A DNA stretch of 64,000 bases. Origin: Watersipora subatra. Its lineage: Eukaryota > Bryozoa > Gymnolaemata > Cheilostomatida > Watersiporidae. A program made the position numbers and the translations under genes. The number at the start of each line of letters is the position of its first letter. The stretch's first letter is position 1. The notes beneath the pieces are model-generated. The model made no database searches and was not told the DNA's origin. It saw nothing but the letters and a program-made list of their open reading frames with translations. Shown here piece after piece: positions 1 through 12,266 of this stretch. The stretch is from positions 3,534,001 to 3,598,000 of the forward strand of contig NC_088716.1 of the NCBI RefSeq assembly GCF_963576615.1, read 5' to 3'.

Positions 1-390
1 TATTCCAAGCCATATAGATAAATGTCAACTTTTAATAGTTATTGGGCGTCATTATTATCATCATCGGCAAAATATTCTTGTTAACGACTTTTATAAAGGT
101 TTGCAAAAGGTCAAGTTTTAACAAACATCCGCTTGGCAATGGCCCCACGAAAGCGTAGAAACCTTAGGATGAACTTAAAATGAAATCGGCAAAATTGATC
201 TTTGTTGAAACGCTCAAAAGAAAAAAATGTATTTTTTCTGAGCGTTTCAACTGCGGTCAAGTTTAGCCTATTTCAATCTGAAAACGTCCTGGCAGTCACA
301 TCACCTAAAACAAACAAACCTCAAATAATAGAAAAAATGTTTATACTTTCCGATAAAATTTGTTTAAACTTCACATAAGATGCCCGGTTG
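1..390. repeat. fragment of pogo-like MITE / foldback family
   Basis: This stretch matches the internal part of the elements at 29556-30313, 37676-38790 and 43776-44924. Shared words include CATCGGCAAAATATT, CTTTTATAAAGG/CTTTTCTAAAGG and AACGTCCTGGCAGTCACATC. It begins inside the element, so the left terminus is either cut by the window edge or lost, and no right terminus was seen. From about 390 to 940 I see no gene, only AT-rich spacer or intron. Confidence 0.6.
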
Positions 391-940
391 AGGCCCTACA
401 TAAAAGAAACTGTTGAGAGGGCTGACACGGCCCTCCAAACCCCCAGATGCTCATAACTCGTCGCCTAACATTAGCCGCCCCAACTTGCTTAGCTGCCCCA
501 ACTTGCAACCAGGGAATACAGGCCTGACAATTACTAGTTGCAGCTACATAGTTGCAGTTACTAGTTACACTGACTAGTTACAGATACTTGTTAGGAATGA
601 GACTCTTTAAGACGGAACTTGACTATTGTGGATCATTAGTAAGAAGACCTCCATTGATGAACATTGCTGTGAGGTGTTACAAATGTTTAGCAAAAGGTTA
701 TCAAAGTTTAAAAAACCAATAAACAACAAATTGAGGCAGTACAGTCTTGTAAAATTACTAGAAGACAGATAGAAATTGTCTTGAGGCGTTTGTTTGGTTC
801 ATATCTGCTCTTTAATGGTTTTTCTCTTAGTGGAACAACCGTAACTTCACACTATATAAGCAATCTTCAGAGTTTTTGATCTGATTGTCTATGTTAGTTA
901 TTAGTCAGCTTACACTGGCTGTGTGTGCCACTCAATATAG

Positions 941-2724
941 AGAAGAAGAAGGATCCAACCTTGTTGGGAAGAGAGATCTGGAGTTAGCGATGCCACATTT
1001 CCAAGTCACCTCCATGTCTCTGGCAGATGACGGCGAGTATCTAGAAGACATGCCCAGCAAACACAAAGCAAGAAAAACAAGGAGAAACCATTCGTCAATT
1101 GATGTAGGATTTAGTTTTTCTCTGTCAAGCATGAAAGTCGGGTAAAGAAGAACTGTGAAAGATTATAAAAGGGTGATTCGATAAGTTTAGACACTTTTTA
1201 ATCTAGAAATTTTCATTTGAATTATATCACATTTTACAGTATCTCATTTTTTATGTAGGCTCCCTGCATCTCAATATACTTGTTACTAGCTTTTTGTTGC
1301 CACTAGAATAGAAGGTTTTTGAAGTAAAGCACAGCCAGTTTTGCTCCCAAGCGGCTTTTGCAGTTGAAAAATGAAGTCCATGCAAAGCATCCTTCACAAA
1401 AGGGACCAAACAGATTATAGTTACTGGCAGCTGAATTAGGACTGGGAGGTAGATGTCTGAGAGTCTCAGTTATTGGGATATTTTCTTTTGTGATTTTGAC
1501 TGGGTGGTTTGGCATTGTCATGCTGGAGAATGACGCCTTTTGACAGCATTCCTCTCCCTTTTTGAACTTGACTTTAGTGCCAAATTACATCACAATATGT
1601 TCTCCTGTTGATAAAATTAGATTGGAAGTAAAAGTGGGACACTTTATATTCCAAATATTTTCAACACGACCTGGAGTACTGACAACAAATACTGGCAGTA
1701 ACAGGCCTCCCAGATCTTTTGTCATATGTTACAGCTTCTTGTTCTGTATTCAAGCATTCTGTTTGGAAAAGAAATGACCTTAGATAATATCCAAAGTGTT
1801 TTTTGAACTAAACACTATTGTGATTCTCAAGTAATTATAACTGTTTCATTTAATATTTATATTGTTAATATCAAATTTGCATGTAGCAGGTATTTTGCAA
1901 TGTTTTGAGGTTAGAAAATGGTTTGTAATGACAAAAGGCTCACTCTTAGGTTTGTAATTGCATTACAGATTACTGATCCAGTCTCTTGTGACAAAGAACA
2001 GCAGATATATTATCAATTTCATGGATTTCCTCCCGCAGTGCAACAGTATGCCTCACCCAGCGCTTCATACTTTTCAGGTAAGACATAGATTGAGATCTCC
2101 GTTTGCATGGTTCACAAATTCAATAGCTCGACTCCTCGGCAGCAAATTCACAACCTGTGACACTTGTCACATGCCTCTTTGTTAACTTCAAGGAATTAAC
2201 AAATGGATTCTTTGTTGAACCATCTCCTGGTAACTGGTTACCATTAGCTGATCATATTTTTGGCATAAATAATGTATCTGTGTGACACATAAATAAAGTA
2301 ACATCAACACCCGTTTACTCTTGTCAACTTTATACTCTTGTGGAGTGTCATACTCCTTTTGACACCATTATTATGGTTTTTAGATTCGAATGGAGTTCCA
2401 GTAGAAATGGGGTACAAGCCTGTGGCAATGCCAAGCACCATAGACTATCTAGCATACCCTAACCACCTGCATATGGCTGTCGAAGCTGACAGACTGGCTG
2501 CAGTTGCTAGAATTCATCAACCACCCGCCGCTAATCCCTATGCTCAGTCATATTATAGCCTTGGTGCTAGTAGTCATACCGTCCCTCCATGCGCTCCCCT
2601 ACCTAATGCTTCTCGATACTGTACACAAAACTACCAATCCACAAATACTTTATTTGGTACTGATGCTAATGCAAACCCACTCCTGTCCTTCAGAGACATG
2701 ACTTACCCGCTGCTAAACCAATGA
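941..2724 (+). CDS. 3' exons of an unrecognised gene (partial)
   Basis: Three exons can be chained in phase: 941-1103 (acceptor AATATAG, donor GTAGGA, phase 2 to 0), 1969-2077 (acceptor TTACAG, donor GTAAGA, phase 0 to 1) and 2384-2724 (acceptor TTTTTAG, ending in TGA). The joined part is about 203 residues. It starts acidic, then has a basic patch (KHKARKTRR), then a Pro/Ala/Tyr/Ser-rich tail ending in DMTYPLLNQ. No domain was recognised. The low-complexity Tyr/Pro-rich tail is of the kind seen in transcription-factor C-termini, but that is only an impression. The 5' part must lie left of the window or be undetected. The first exon is the least certain; the last two are well supported by their shared phase and composition. 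Confidence 0.55.
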
Positions 2725-2780
2725 CATGGTCATCCTTTAGTTCTATATTTTATATATATTTATAGTTTAAATATAAAATT

Positions 2781-2786
2781 AATAAA
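2781..2786 (+). terminator. poly(A) signal AATAAA
   Basis: A canonical AATAAA lies 57 bases after the TGA at 2722-2724 and fits the 3' end of the partial + strand gene. From here to 3193 no further gene is seen. Confidence 0.6.
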
Positions 2787-3193
2787 TTTACAGATTTTAC
2801 ATTGGAGACAAATGCATGAAACCACAGAATAAAACCACTTGGTTGCTAAGGAACCAGCATGAGGACCTACTAGCTTCTGTCAGCTATTCAAACATAAACA
2901 TTTCAAACATAAACATTGATTATAACGATGTAAATACTAAAGAGTTGTCAACTATTGTTGAGCTTTACAGAAGTCTATTCACATGTGTCTATAGTGAAAA
3001 AAGTACTAAGAATTGTTTTTCCTCGCCTCATGGTTCGTGATACACCGCTAGGTCTTATCCACAGTACGGAGCCACAAGTAAACCAGTTTCTATACTGTTT
3101 GAGCATTGTTATGAAATGTGTACTTATATAAAAGGATGTATCCTAATTGATCAACTAGGAAAGGAATTTACACATTAAAGCTCTTTCTCAATA

Positions 3194-6100
3194 CTATAGA
3201 CGAATTTGTCCTGCTTGTATGTCTGCATAGGCAGACTGAGTAAGCTCTACGTACTGCCCAAGCTTGGCATTCAGGTAAAATAATGGATCGGATGTTTTGA
3301 GGGGATCAAAGCCTTCGTTTCTCAGGTCAACCTTTTTCAATTTAAACGTGCCAGTCTTGCTGGCAGCTTTCAGCATCCTTACGAAAACAGGTCTGGCGTA
3401 GTTGGGCAGCACACTCGTCAACTTCTTGTACAGGGAGGTGACATCAACCAGCCCATGTGGATCTTCGATGGCCACCATTCCGGCTCTCCCTAGACAAACA
3501 GTGCTGGTTGCAGTACTGATAGCATTATATGATGAGATGGAAAAAAATTGGATTGCCTTGGCACATTCACTACCTCACATTGTCATAGTTGAAAAACCAC
3601 AATCAGCCAAATAACTTGAAATGGACATCAAGCTAAAGCTTATATGAGGTAGACAATGGTTGTAGCCTCATCACTGAGAGATCATGCAGAAACTGCATAG
3701 AGTTATTCTCAATTTGTAACGAATGCAACAATCTAAACAAGTGATAGAAAACAGCAAGGGCACTAACCGCCTGTTGACAGGCGTCACATCAAATCTGATG
3801 AATTCAAAATTTTTAGCTTTCTGTTGCTGTTTCATCCACATGCTCACCTTCCAGACCCTGTACCTCGACTCCATAGGCAACCGCATCTTTTTTGTCTATA
3901 GCATTGCTTACGAGGGCCTCTACCTCCGAAGTTGACACATTCTCTCCTTTCCATCTGTGTGACAATATCAGAGTCGTTTCATTATGTCAAGGTTAGACAA
4001 CTACAGCAAATTCTGAATGATGTTCACAGTCATTCTTGTATGAAGAGGAACTTTAAAAACATTTATAATTTATATTATTGTTATTATATTATCATTTGAA
4101 TTATTTAATTGAGGCCTATAATAATTGCTGTTTGATTCAAAGATCTCAAGCTATTTACATGTATGTAGTCTAAGGTCAACAGAAAGTTTAAGTCTAAGAA
4201 AACAAAATGTTGAAAGGTCACATATAGACAACCCACAAACAATTGCAGCATATAGAGTTTTAGCTTTCAGATCAGGTAGGCTTTGTTATGCAAATAAAGA
4301 ATGAGTTTTGTCCTGATACCTGAATGTGTCGCCAGTTCTATCCATAAAGTAGAGGTAGCCAAACTCATCCATGGTCAGCACGTCTCCAGTCAAAAAGTAG
4401 CTATCTCCATGGCTGAACACATCATGTGCCACCTGCCAGTACATCACATAAATTGATACAGCTTCATATATCTACGGATAGCAACACAGCGATCTCTATG
4501 ACTGAATACATCATGTGCCACCTGCCAGTACATGTCATAAACTGATACAGTTTCATATATCTGCGGATAGTAACGCAGTGATCTCTATGACTGAATACAT
4601 GATGTGCCATCTGCCAGTACATGTCATAAACTGATACAGTTTCATATATCTACGGATAGCAACACAGCGATCTCTATGACTGAATACATCATGTGCCACC
4701 TGCCAGTACATGTCATAAACTGATACGATTTTATATATCTACGGATAGCAACGCACAGTTTTTTACATGACTGAAGACATCCCGTGCCACGTTCTGGTGC
4801 ATGTCATAGAGCAATACAGTTGCTCTATGACATGCACATACCAAACATACCGAACACTTTGTCCAAAATTTGAATATACGGCATATAAACTGCTACAAGA
4901 AACTAAACCTAATAACTCCATAATCGTATCAACTTTAGGATTCATTTGGTCGATCATACGTCACTGAATAACCAGAATTAAGAATAATAGCATTTTATTA
5001 ATAGCCATTTTATTTGTTATTTGTCATTGTGTCCATATAGGGGATACCTTCGACTGCTTATAATTTCCATGTCTACATGGTGACATTACGTTCGACCAGT
5101 CATATGGTGTCTGAGATCACACGGTGACACCGTTGATCTAAAGTAATGTCCGTGTGTCCACAGGGTCACACCGTTGGTCTAACATAATGTCTACGTGTTC
5201 ACACGGTCCCACAGTTGGTCGGACGAAATGTCCATCTGTCCACACGGTGACATCTTTAGTTCGGCATACGAAAATAGAGTAATTTAATTTTCAACTTTTA
5301 GACCAACTGCAACAAAGTAATGAACTATGTGTGCTTTTACCTCACAAGTTTTTTTATTTTTGTACAAAACATAATAATAAAAGTTGAATATCAACTGATC
5401 ACACCCAAATTTCTGCACCATTCCGGATCTTGCGTCACATCTAAACATATCTTACCTTTTTGCTAGTTGCGTCATTAGTGGAATACCCATCAAATCGGTG
5501 TATAGCATCTGTGTTCTGAATCTTTCCTACCAATTCTCCAGGCTCACCAGGAGGAGCCCTCATGCACAAGCCATCTGCTCCTGTGATAAGTTAATACTTG
5601 CATTAAATTTGGCCTCACCAGTCATACACTGATACAACTAAAGAAGCAATTCTTAAATATTACATACATAACCAACACGTAACCTGGCCAACACACAGTT
5701 TGTAGGCAAAATTGAAACTATTGATATATGTACATTCTAAAAGAGTTACCTTCTCCTACCAGCCTTCAAATGGAAGAGAGAGAAAACAACTCATTAAATG
5801 CAACAGAAATTGGATAGAATGGGCAGCTTTTGCTTCATAAAATTATCAAATTAAGAGAAAGCATGTGTTTCATACATGAGGATACAACTTGAGCTAAAAA
5901 TTTTCAAATTGCTTACCCATTGATCAGTAAGACAACTTCGAATTTGACAATATTAAGCTAAATTATGGTTCGCATTGGAGAATTAAGAGAGAATTGCACT
6001 CAATATCAAAAGAGACAAAATTTACTAAAAAGATTACCAAACCAATATTAAAAATGAATGCAAACCAGGTCGGGGCAAATTCCACTGACTTATCATTTTC

Positions 6101-7877
6101 ATAGCTGCATGAAGATCATGTAATACCTCTGAGAGGTGCCCCTGTCTGCTTGTCCACCAGAATAACAGATATTGGGTGCATGGAAGGTGCAATCATAGAT
6201 GTAAAACCAACACAGCCGACCCTGTTGTCAATGTTGACAGCGTTAGCATTACTTTCTGTAGCACCGTAAAACTCTGTAATCTTTTTTATGCCAAACCTGT
6301 AAGAAACCCGAGTGACAACTTTAGCTCTTGCCTATACTGTTACTTTGGCCGGCAAAAAGCAGACTCGCAAACTTAACACAATAGATAGTTTACTTTTTAC
6401 AATAAACACATACAGTCACGCAAGCTGCCAGCCCCTCCTACCCAAAAGTGTTCTAACTCTGAATAGGAAACATTAACCAGCAATGGTGACCACAATGAGC
6501 TTAGAATATCGATAGAACACAACTCCGCTAGGCTGAACATATGCATGTATAAGGATTATCCATAGAAATGGTATTGTACAGCAGATAAGCTAACCGATCT
6601 CTGAACTCTGTCCATATCTGGGGTTTGAGACCATTGCCATACATCATTGTTACTTGATGCATTCTGTCCTCTGTCCGTGTGGGTTGCGCAAGTAAATAGC
6701 GGCAAATCTCACCGATGTACTGAGCAGACGTGCAGTTGTACTTTATACAGTCAAACCAAAAATTGCTGGCCGAAAATCGTTTCCGTATCACAACTGTGAC
6801 ACCTGCATTACAAACATGAGTAATTAATACATTTTCGCAGTTTCAATTTTTGTCAATGGAAAAAATTCCAAACATGCTCAATTAGCAATTATTTAAAAAC
6901 AAATAACATTAATTGGACTTACCATTCATCAATGCTTGACCCACCCCTAAAATTCCACCAGCAGTGTGGTACAGAGGAAGTGTGTCATATATGACAGAAG
7001 ATGAATTCATGTTGCCAAAGTTGTATATCGAGCTCGCCATGTAAAAATACCGACTGTGCACGACTTTCGCTGCTTTGGGCAAGCCAGTAGTACCAGATGT
7101 GTAGATGAATATCAATGGACTGTTGAAATCGTATTTCATTAGAGGTGGACGAGAACAACTAGCAGACAAGATAGTTTGGTCAAGCAAAGTGGGAGAAGAA
7201 GAATCTATGGGACCAAGCTCATACAATGGCAGTGTTGCAGGCAATAAATGAGCAGCCTCTTCAATAGCAGATCGCAACTCCGATCCATATACAACAGACT
7301 TTACTGAGGCAGCCTTCAAACAGTGTACTAAAGCATTTAGACGAAGATTATAGTTGATTAATGCAGGTACAACACCAATCTTCGCTAGTCCAAGCCATAA
7401 GCCAACGTATTGACTGCTAGATTCCATAAATACAGCTACAGAGTCTCCCGGTTGGCATCCCAATGATAAAAAGTGGTTAGCTACTTGATTAGAGTAAGTG
7501 TCAACTTCTCTGTATGTCCATTTTCGTCCTTCTAAGGCATCAATGAAGCATAACTTTTCCGGTTGTCGGTCACAAACTTCATAAAATATTGAAGGAACTC
7601 CTATTTTACGACTGCTAAACGTCTTTATTTGTTTTTTCAGTTTAAGTAAAACTATCAACGCTCGTAAATCTCTAGGAAGTGTCAGAAACACTATTTTAAC
7701 AAACCTCCAACCTCCTGTCAAAACATATAGAACAAAAACAAGCGAGAGAGAGAGCAGAAGATTCATTCCCAATCCCAGCCAACAGGCAACGGCTACCGAG
7801 GATAGCACACAGCCTTTTGTGTACTGCTGCATCTTCTTCACGGTTCTGTTTAACACAGCTGAAAACCGGAAAAGCAT
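3194..7877 (-). CDS. SLC27A / FATP long-chain fatty acid transport protein (very long-chain acyl-CoA synthetase)
   Basis: This is a complete seven-exon gene with exons, in transcript order, at 7877-6923, 6802-6595, 6296-6127, 5580-5456, 4432-4320, 3954-3848 and 3489-3194. All phases agree and the product is 657 aa, close to the 620-650 aa usual for the family. The protein imports and activates long- and very-long-chain fatty acids (ATP + CoA ligation) at ER or plasma membrane. Seen in the sequence: an N-terminal hydrophobic segment at about residues 28-55; the AMP-binding P-loop [10 protein letters not shown] at 259-268; the FYGATESN motif; YFLTGDV; and the FATP/VLACS signature with [16 protein letters not shown] conserved [11 protein letters not shown] stretch lies near the C-terminus. 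The start is the first ATG before the hydrophobic segment. It resembles FATP1/FATP4 most, but I cannot assign the paralogue. It is head-to-head with the HMG gene, with about 600 bp between start codons. Confidence 0.95.
4411..4790 (-). repeat. 89-bp tandem repeat that duplicates an exon acceptor
   Basis: The word CATGTGCC(A)CCTGCCAG recurs at spacings of exactly 89 bases (at about 4421, 4510, 4599 and 4688), with a decayed fifth copy near 4780. Read on the - strand, each unit holds the CTGGCAG|GTGGCACATGATG acceptor plus about 35 bases resembling the start of SLC27A exon 5. The real exon is the copy furthest downstream in transcript direction. Confidence 0.85.
5040..5260. repeat. degenerate tandem repeat, about 50-55 bp unit, in SLC27A intron 4
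   Basis: About four diverged copies of a unit built round CACGGTGACACCGTTG-like and AATGTCCRTGTGTCCAC-like words. It lies wholly within the intron between SLC27A exons 4 and 5. The unit length is approximate. Confidence 0.6.
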
Positions 7878-8478
7878 GATAAGAAACCATGAAACTTGCG
7901 TACAAAGGTTATCGTGCCATAAAATCTAAGAACTTTGGACTTCGTACACTACAAAACCAATAACACAGAAAAATGCGAGGAAGAGGTTCTCAATCAATAT
8001 TTCAATGCTGTTATTGCGGGACGCCAGCTAGCAACTTTGTAACAAACAAATATTCTATTTGTAAGGCTTTCAGTCTATGCTTGTAGTCGTTTCCTACCTC
8101 CAACGCACGCACGCTAGCGCTTTCGCTTTCCCACTGTCTTACATACAGAAATGCTATCTGCCATATTGTATAGATCAGCAATTTATTTTGAACTCATAGT
8201 TTCATTCAAGCTGCAAACAATATGTTGTTTATTATTGGAAACATTTTGGACTAGCAATCAAATTGATATAGTTTTGATAGCTTTCTTTATTTCGCTACAG
8301 AAACCGAGTGTGCGCTGAATTATGACGAGTGTGTTATGCATGACAGGCCGTCATGGCATTCCGTTGGGCGTCCTAGCAACCTTTAAAACAATAGTCTTTG
8401 TTTTTCTGACACCACAATCAACACCAACTAATTCCAGTTTACCCATTGTGATTGCTGATCAACAAACGATAAAAGACA
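7878..8478. promoter_or_regulatory. head-to-head intergenic region (possible bidirectional promoter)
   Basis: About 600 bases separate the SLC27A start codon (- strand) from the HMG-box start codon (+ strand), so both promoters and 5' untranslated regions must fit here unless there are undetected upstream non-coding exons. I see no clear TATA box or other named site. The short open frame at 8322-8507 is out of frame with the HMG coding region and shows no similarity I recognise. Confidence 0.4.
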
Positions 8479-11400
8479 ATGTCTTCAGATGCTCTTCGGC
8501 ACAATAATCAACAACAGTTATTTCACAATCGTTACGAATACGATTATCACATGCACAATGGGTACTTGGACAGTCGACCAGATGCGACTCACCAAGTGCT
8601 GGACTGCCACCACCGAGATGAAGAACTTGACAGACAAAATGATGCAATAATTAGAGGCAATAGTGAGTTTAAAAGGGCTTAACTAGTTTCCTTTTTGTGT
8701 GTTTATATCTGATAATGTGCAAATTTTTATTTCACCAAAAAAACAACTTTGTGATTAAAATTAAACATGTTTTTGTTGCTGTTTTTGTTGGCGTTAAAAG
8801 AACAAGTATTCATTGTGGTAGATATTAAATAATCTAGTCACGAGACCTTATAAGCCATGGCAAAGTGCATCTATATATTAGCAAAAAGCAAACAACACGA
8901 TTATGTGTTTTGGTGTAGTGCAATACATTAATGGAGAACTGAGAAAGATTCCAAGACCTTTGAATGCATTCATGATTTTCTCAAATGAAAAAAGGAAAGA
9001 GCTGAAAAAAGAATTTCCAGGAGAACCAAACAACATGATTAGCTCTCGGTAAGCATTCATTGATGTTGTAAATGCTATAAAATAAATTTTATAATGATGA
9101 ATTTGTTTTGCAGGCTATTTATAGATGTATATATATATACATCTATAAATAGCCTGCTTTGAGAAAGTAAGGTTGTAATAAGCAAATCTTCTAGGGAAGT
9201 GCCTTACGAATAATCCGTATATTTAATTTTGAAAATGCATTAACGTGTTCTTGTTTCTACAATAAATGTTTCGCTACACTTTTCATTTTAGCACCAAATA
9301 TACTTGTGTTGAGATAGATATATTCCGCATGATGAGGTTAATGGGTCTTATAAAAAGAGTCTCATGTATGATGACTCATGACGTTTCATAGATTTATGTA
9401 GACAACATCTTTACTAGGAGTCACGAAAAATATTGCATAAATGTTATAGGCTAGGGGCTGCGTGGAAGGGTCTGTCAGACGAAGCTCGCAAAAAATACCA
9501 TGATATGGCACACCGAGAAGACTTGGAACATCGGAGGAAATATCCAAGTGAGATCAGATCATTAGCATAGACCTACATTCGATATGAGTTTTGATTGTTT
9601 AGCGCAACGTTGTATAAGAGTAAAATGACACCACTGAATGCTTGATTCTGTTTTTGCAGACTACTCTGCGCATCTTTACACATTTCTACAATATTTTCAT
9701 TTACTATAGTTAGTCATATCCTCAGTTTTTTTACTGCAATGTGTTAATCTGGCATTTTTGTTATTTATATGTTCAGACGCTGAAGCAATGCCTCTCACTC
9801 CACTAGTCTAATATGTATCTTTGTGCATCTCTGCAATGCCTATCTACGATACAAGTACCGTGCGTACTTCTCATTTTAGACTATCAGTACTGTCCCGGAC
9901 ATGCCAGGAAACTGAAGAAGGCAAGACGGGAGCAGAGGCTTAGACAGCAAGGAGTCTATCGTGGGTCAAGACACTCTGCCCGAGGCGTGCAGGCTCTGAA
10001 CAACCCGAGAAGGAGGGTAGAAGCGAGCAAGCAGTCAACATCTGCAGCCACTAGTAAACCGTCAGACACTAGCGGCGCATCCAACATCAAGGTAACTGTT
10101 TTATCATAACTTCACAGATATACATTTCTTGAGTTATAAAACCTAAAGTTTTATAACTCAAAAAACAGTGTAGGAAAAAGGATCTTAGGTATACAGAACC
10201 TTTTTATAGTAATGGTCATCATCATGTCTGGTGGTCACCATCTTACCTGATGGTCATAGTTGTATGCGAAGGTTGCCTTTTGCATTTTTGGGTCATTTGA
10301 TGGAGACCTGTAGTTACCATTGCTACTGTTTATTTGCCGGGCAGCAGGAAGACGGATCAGAGGTTCCTCCGGTGACTCGTCAGTCGCCTTCTACCTCCCG
10401 CCAGATTTCCACCAACTCAACAGCTCATGGTCTACCAACAGGAGTTGTCAGCGCTGCCACCATGTCTGGCCCGTTCACCGAGGGATGGTACACGAGTAAC
10501 TCCACGGGTTACCTGGCTCCAGAAGTGTCTACCGAGTGCATGCTGTCTTGCTGTAATGGCTGCAAACATACGGACATCTACTGCTGCCCGGAGTCGCACT
10601 GTGAGTTGTTTGTTCAAATTTATTAGTGGATGAGCGCTGCCAAGCTGCTGTTCAGAGAGTTCTGGTTTCATTCAGTTTGACAATTTTATGTGAGTCAGCG
10701 ACATTAGTTTTGACCAAAGAGACAGGTTGATCTACCCTGTAAAAATAGGCTGTACAATGCATAGACTGTTCCAAATACAGGGAGCTCGGAGTCTGTGACA
10801 GGTCCACTCAGCTTTACATCCGGACCCTACCCACCTCCTATGTTCTACTTCACTCCTGGTTGTGAGCCTCAGTTCTCTCCCGATGCCATTCCATCTCAAT
10901 CCTGTCTCATGTCAGGGTAAGTCTTTCGTTCGGGCCCTTTGATAAACTATGGTAACAGTTCAGTTCAGAGCTAACAGTTCACTGTTACAGTAAGCAACCT
11001 ACCATTACTATTATTACTATTGTAGCGATTGCAGTGCATGCTACCCTGCTGCTAGTTATATTGATGGTTGTTATGGACCGTTGTATCCTGCTGCCGGTGA
11101 TGCCAGTATGTGTTTCATGCCCGAGATGCCGTCGACCACCTCCCCACCTCTTATAGTCACTTCGGCAGGTGAGTGAGCACACCAACTAATTATGACAACT
11201 TGCCATCCAATGTAAAACAGGTTACCCATGGATGTTATTTCTAGTGGCAGAAGCAGTTTCTAGATATTGTCAACTTAGCAAGAGTAGGGTGAGCCAAACT
11301 GCTCGACTGATATACGTTATAGACAAATGTAGACAATAATGGCTACCTCAGCTTTATTTATAATAACATGCCACCTAGCAAGGAACAGGTAACCAGGTTT

Positions 11401-11834
11401 ATAGGATTTTTCCGCATAAGTTTCTTATTGATGGCATGGATCATAGATATATTTTTGTTACTAAAATTTCACCCTTAAGAACATATTCTGGTTACAAGCT
11501 AGTCAGCATATGCTTGTTTTTAACCATTCATGACTTGTTATCAGAAATAACCTGTTACCTGTCAATACCATTTCTTAATGCTTGATTCGTTTTGTCATGG
11601 GTGCTGCTAGGTTCTGTAACATCCCCCCTAAGCGATGGCGACACCGAATTGACAGACATCAGCAACAGTATGGTACCAAGCAGCTGCTCCCAGGATAGTC
11701 AAGTCTCATCACACGACTCTAGTGCAAGCAAAGGAAGTTCATCACCTTCTTCGAGCACACTTCAGGAAGTCTCACCTCCGTCCTCCATGTCGGTAGTAGA
11801 TGTAGTCGATGCGCCATCAGCCCATGATATGTAA
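8479..11834 (+). CDS. SOX-like HMG-box DNA-binding protein, divergent
   Basis: Eight exons chain with consistent phases: 8479-8662, 8919-9048, 9450-9547, 9880-10091, 10345-10600, 10781-10916, 11026-11168 and 11611-11834. They give a 460 aa protein. A stop in frame (TAA at 8470) lies just before the first ATG, which fixes the start. A single HMG box spans residues 72-140: it opens with IPRPLNAFMIFSNEKRK, has LGAAWKGLSDEARKKYHDMA in the middle and ends KYPNYQYCPGHARK, followed by a basic run (KKARREQRLR). SOX proteins normally have RPMNAFMVW and HP(N/D)YKYRPRRK, so this box is clearly sequence-specific-type but divergent. The NAFMIFS word is also Capicua-like. The rest is Ser/Pro/Cys/Tyr-rich without known domains, and the last 70 residues are a Ser-rich tail ending in HDM. 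Two introns interrupt the box (after ISSR and after YP). Nuclear DNA binding or bending is inferred from the family. The exact subfamily is unresolved. Confidence 0.9.
9110..9157. repeat. perfect 48-bp palindrome in HMG gene intron 2
   Basis: The left arm GCAGGCTATTTATAGATG continues to a (TA)n centre, and the right arm is its exact reverse complement, with no spacer. The left arm begins with a TTTTGCAG acceptor-like sequence. It lies between exons 2 and 3 of the HMG-box gene. Confidence 0.9.
10130..10160. repeat. hairpin in HMG gene intron 4
   Basis: Inverted repeat of TGAGTTATAAAAC with GTTTTATAACTCA, separated by a 5-base loop (CTAAA). Confidence 0.85.
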
Positions 11835-12084
11835 GATTGTTCCAGTTTTGACCGATCTCGTTGATGCAATTAAAGAATTTGGATGAATGAACAGTAGGGC
11901 ATGTGGGCTTATTGATAGGGTGCACCAGTACAAGCACAATTCTTAATTTGTAAACATGTTTTGTGAAGCTATACTATTAATATTTACTTTTAGGGAAATG
12001 CTTACTCTTACTATCACATATTTTTGAAATATTTTTTTCTGCAATTTAGTTATAAGATAGATGTATTTTATATGCATTTACCCC

Positions 12085-12090
12085 TTTATT
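12085..12090 (-). terminator. candidate nicolin-1 poly(A) signal
   Basis: TTTATT on the + strand reads AATAAA on the - strand, 177 bases beyond the nicolin-1 stop. If used, the nicolin-1 transcript would run antisense across the 3' end of the HMG-box transcript. Confidence 0.45.
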
Positions 12091-12235
12091 TTGTGATCCT
12101 CTACAGCAAGACAAAATGTTTGAATGAGAGCAATATTGTGAAAAACTGGTATTATCAAATGTACAAGTATACTTAGCTGTATATTATAACTGTAAATATT
12201 CAAGCTATATCTATATACTTATTTTGTTATTACTA

Positions 12236-12241
12236 AATAAA
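12236..12241 (+). terminator. candidate HMG-gene poly(A) signal
   Basis: AATAAA on the + strand, 402 bases after the HMG-gene stop and only 26 bases before the nicolin-1 stop codon on the other strand. Confidence 0.5.
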
Positions 12242-12266
12242 ATTAAAAGTAAATAACATATTGCTG

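Noticed and set aside
1303..1777. Short frames on both strands at 1.3-1.8 kb, with a phrase reminiscent of mobile-element transposase (MTMPNHPVKI)
   Set aside because: Frames are short, overlap in both strands, and no catalytic motif or terminal repeats were seen. A decayed mariner-like fragment cannot be excluded but is not supported.
8322..8507. 61-codon + strand frame upstream of the HMG gene
   Set aside because: It is out of frame with the HMG coding sequence and ends just after its start; probably 5' untranslated sequence.
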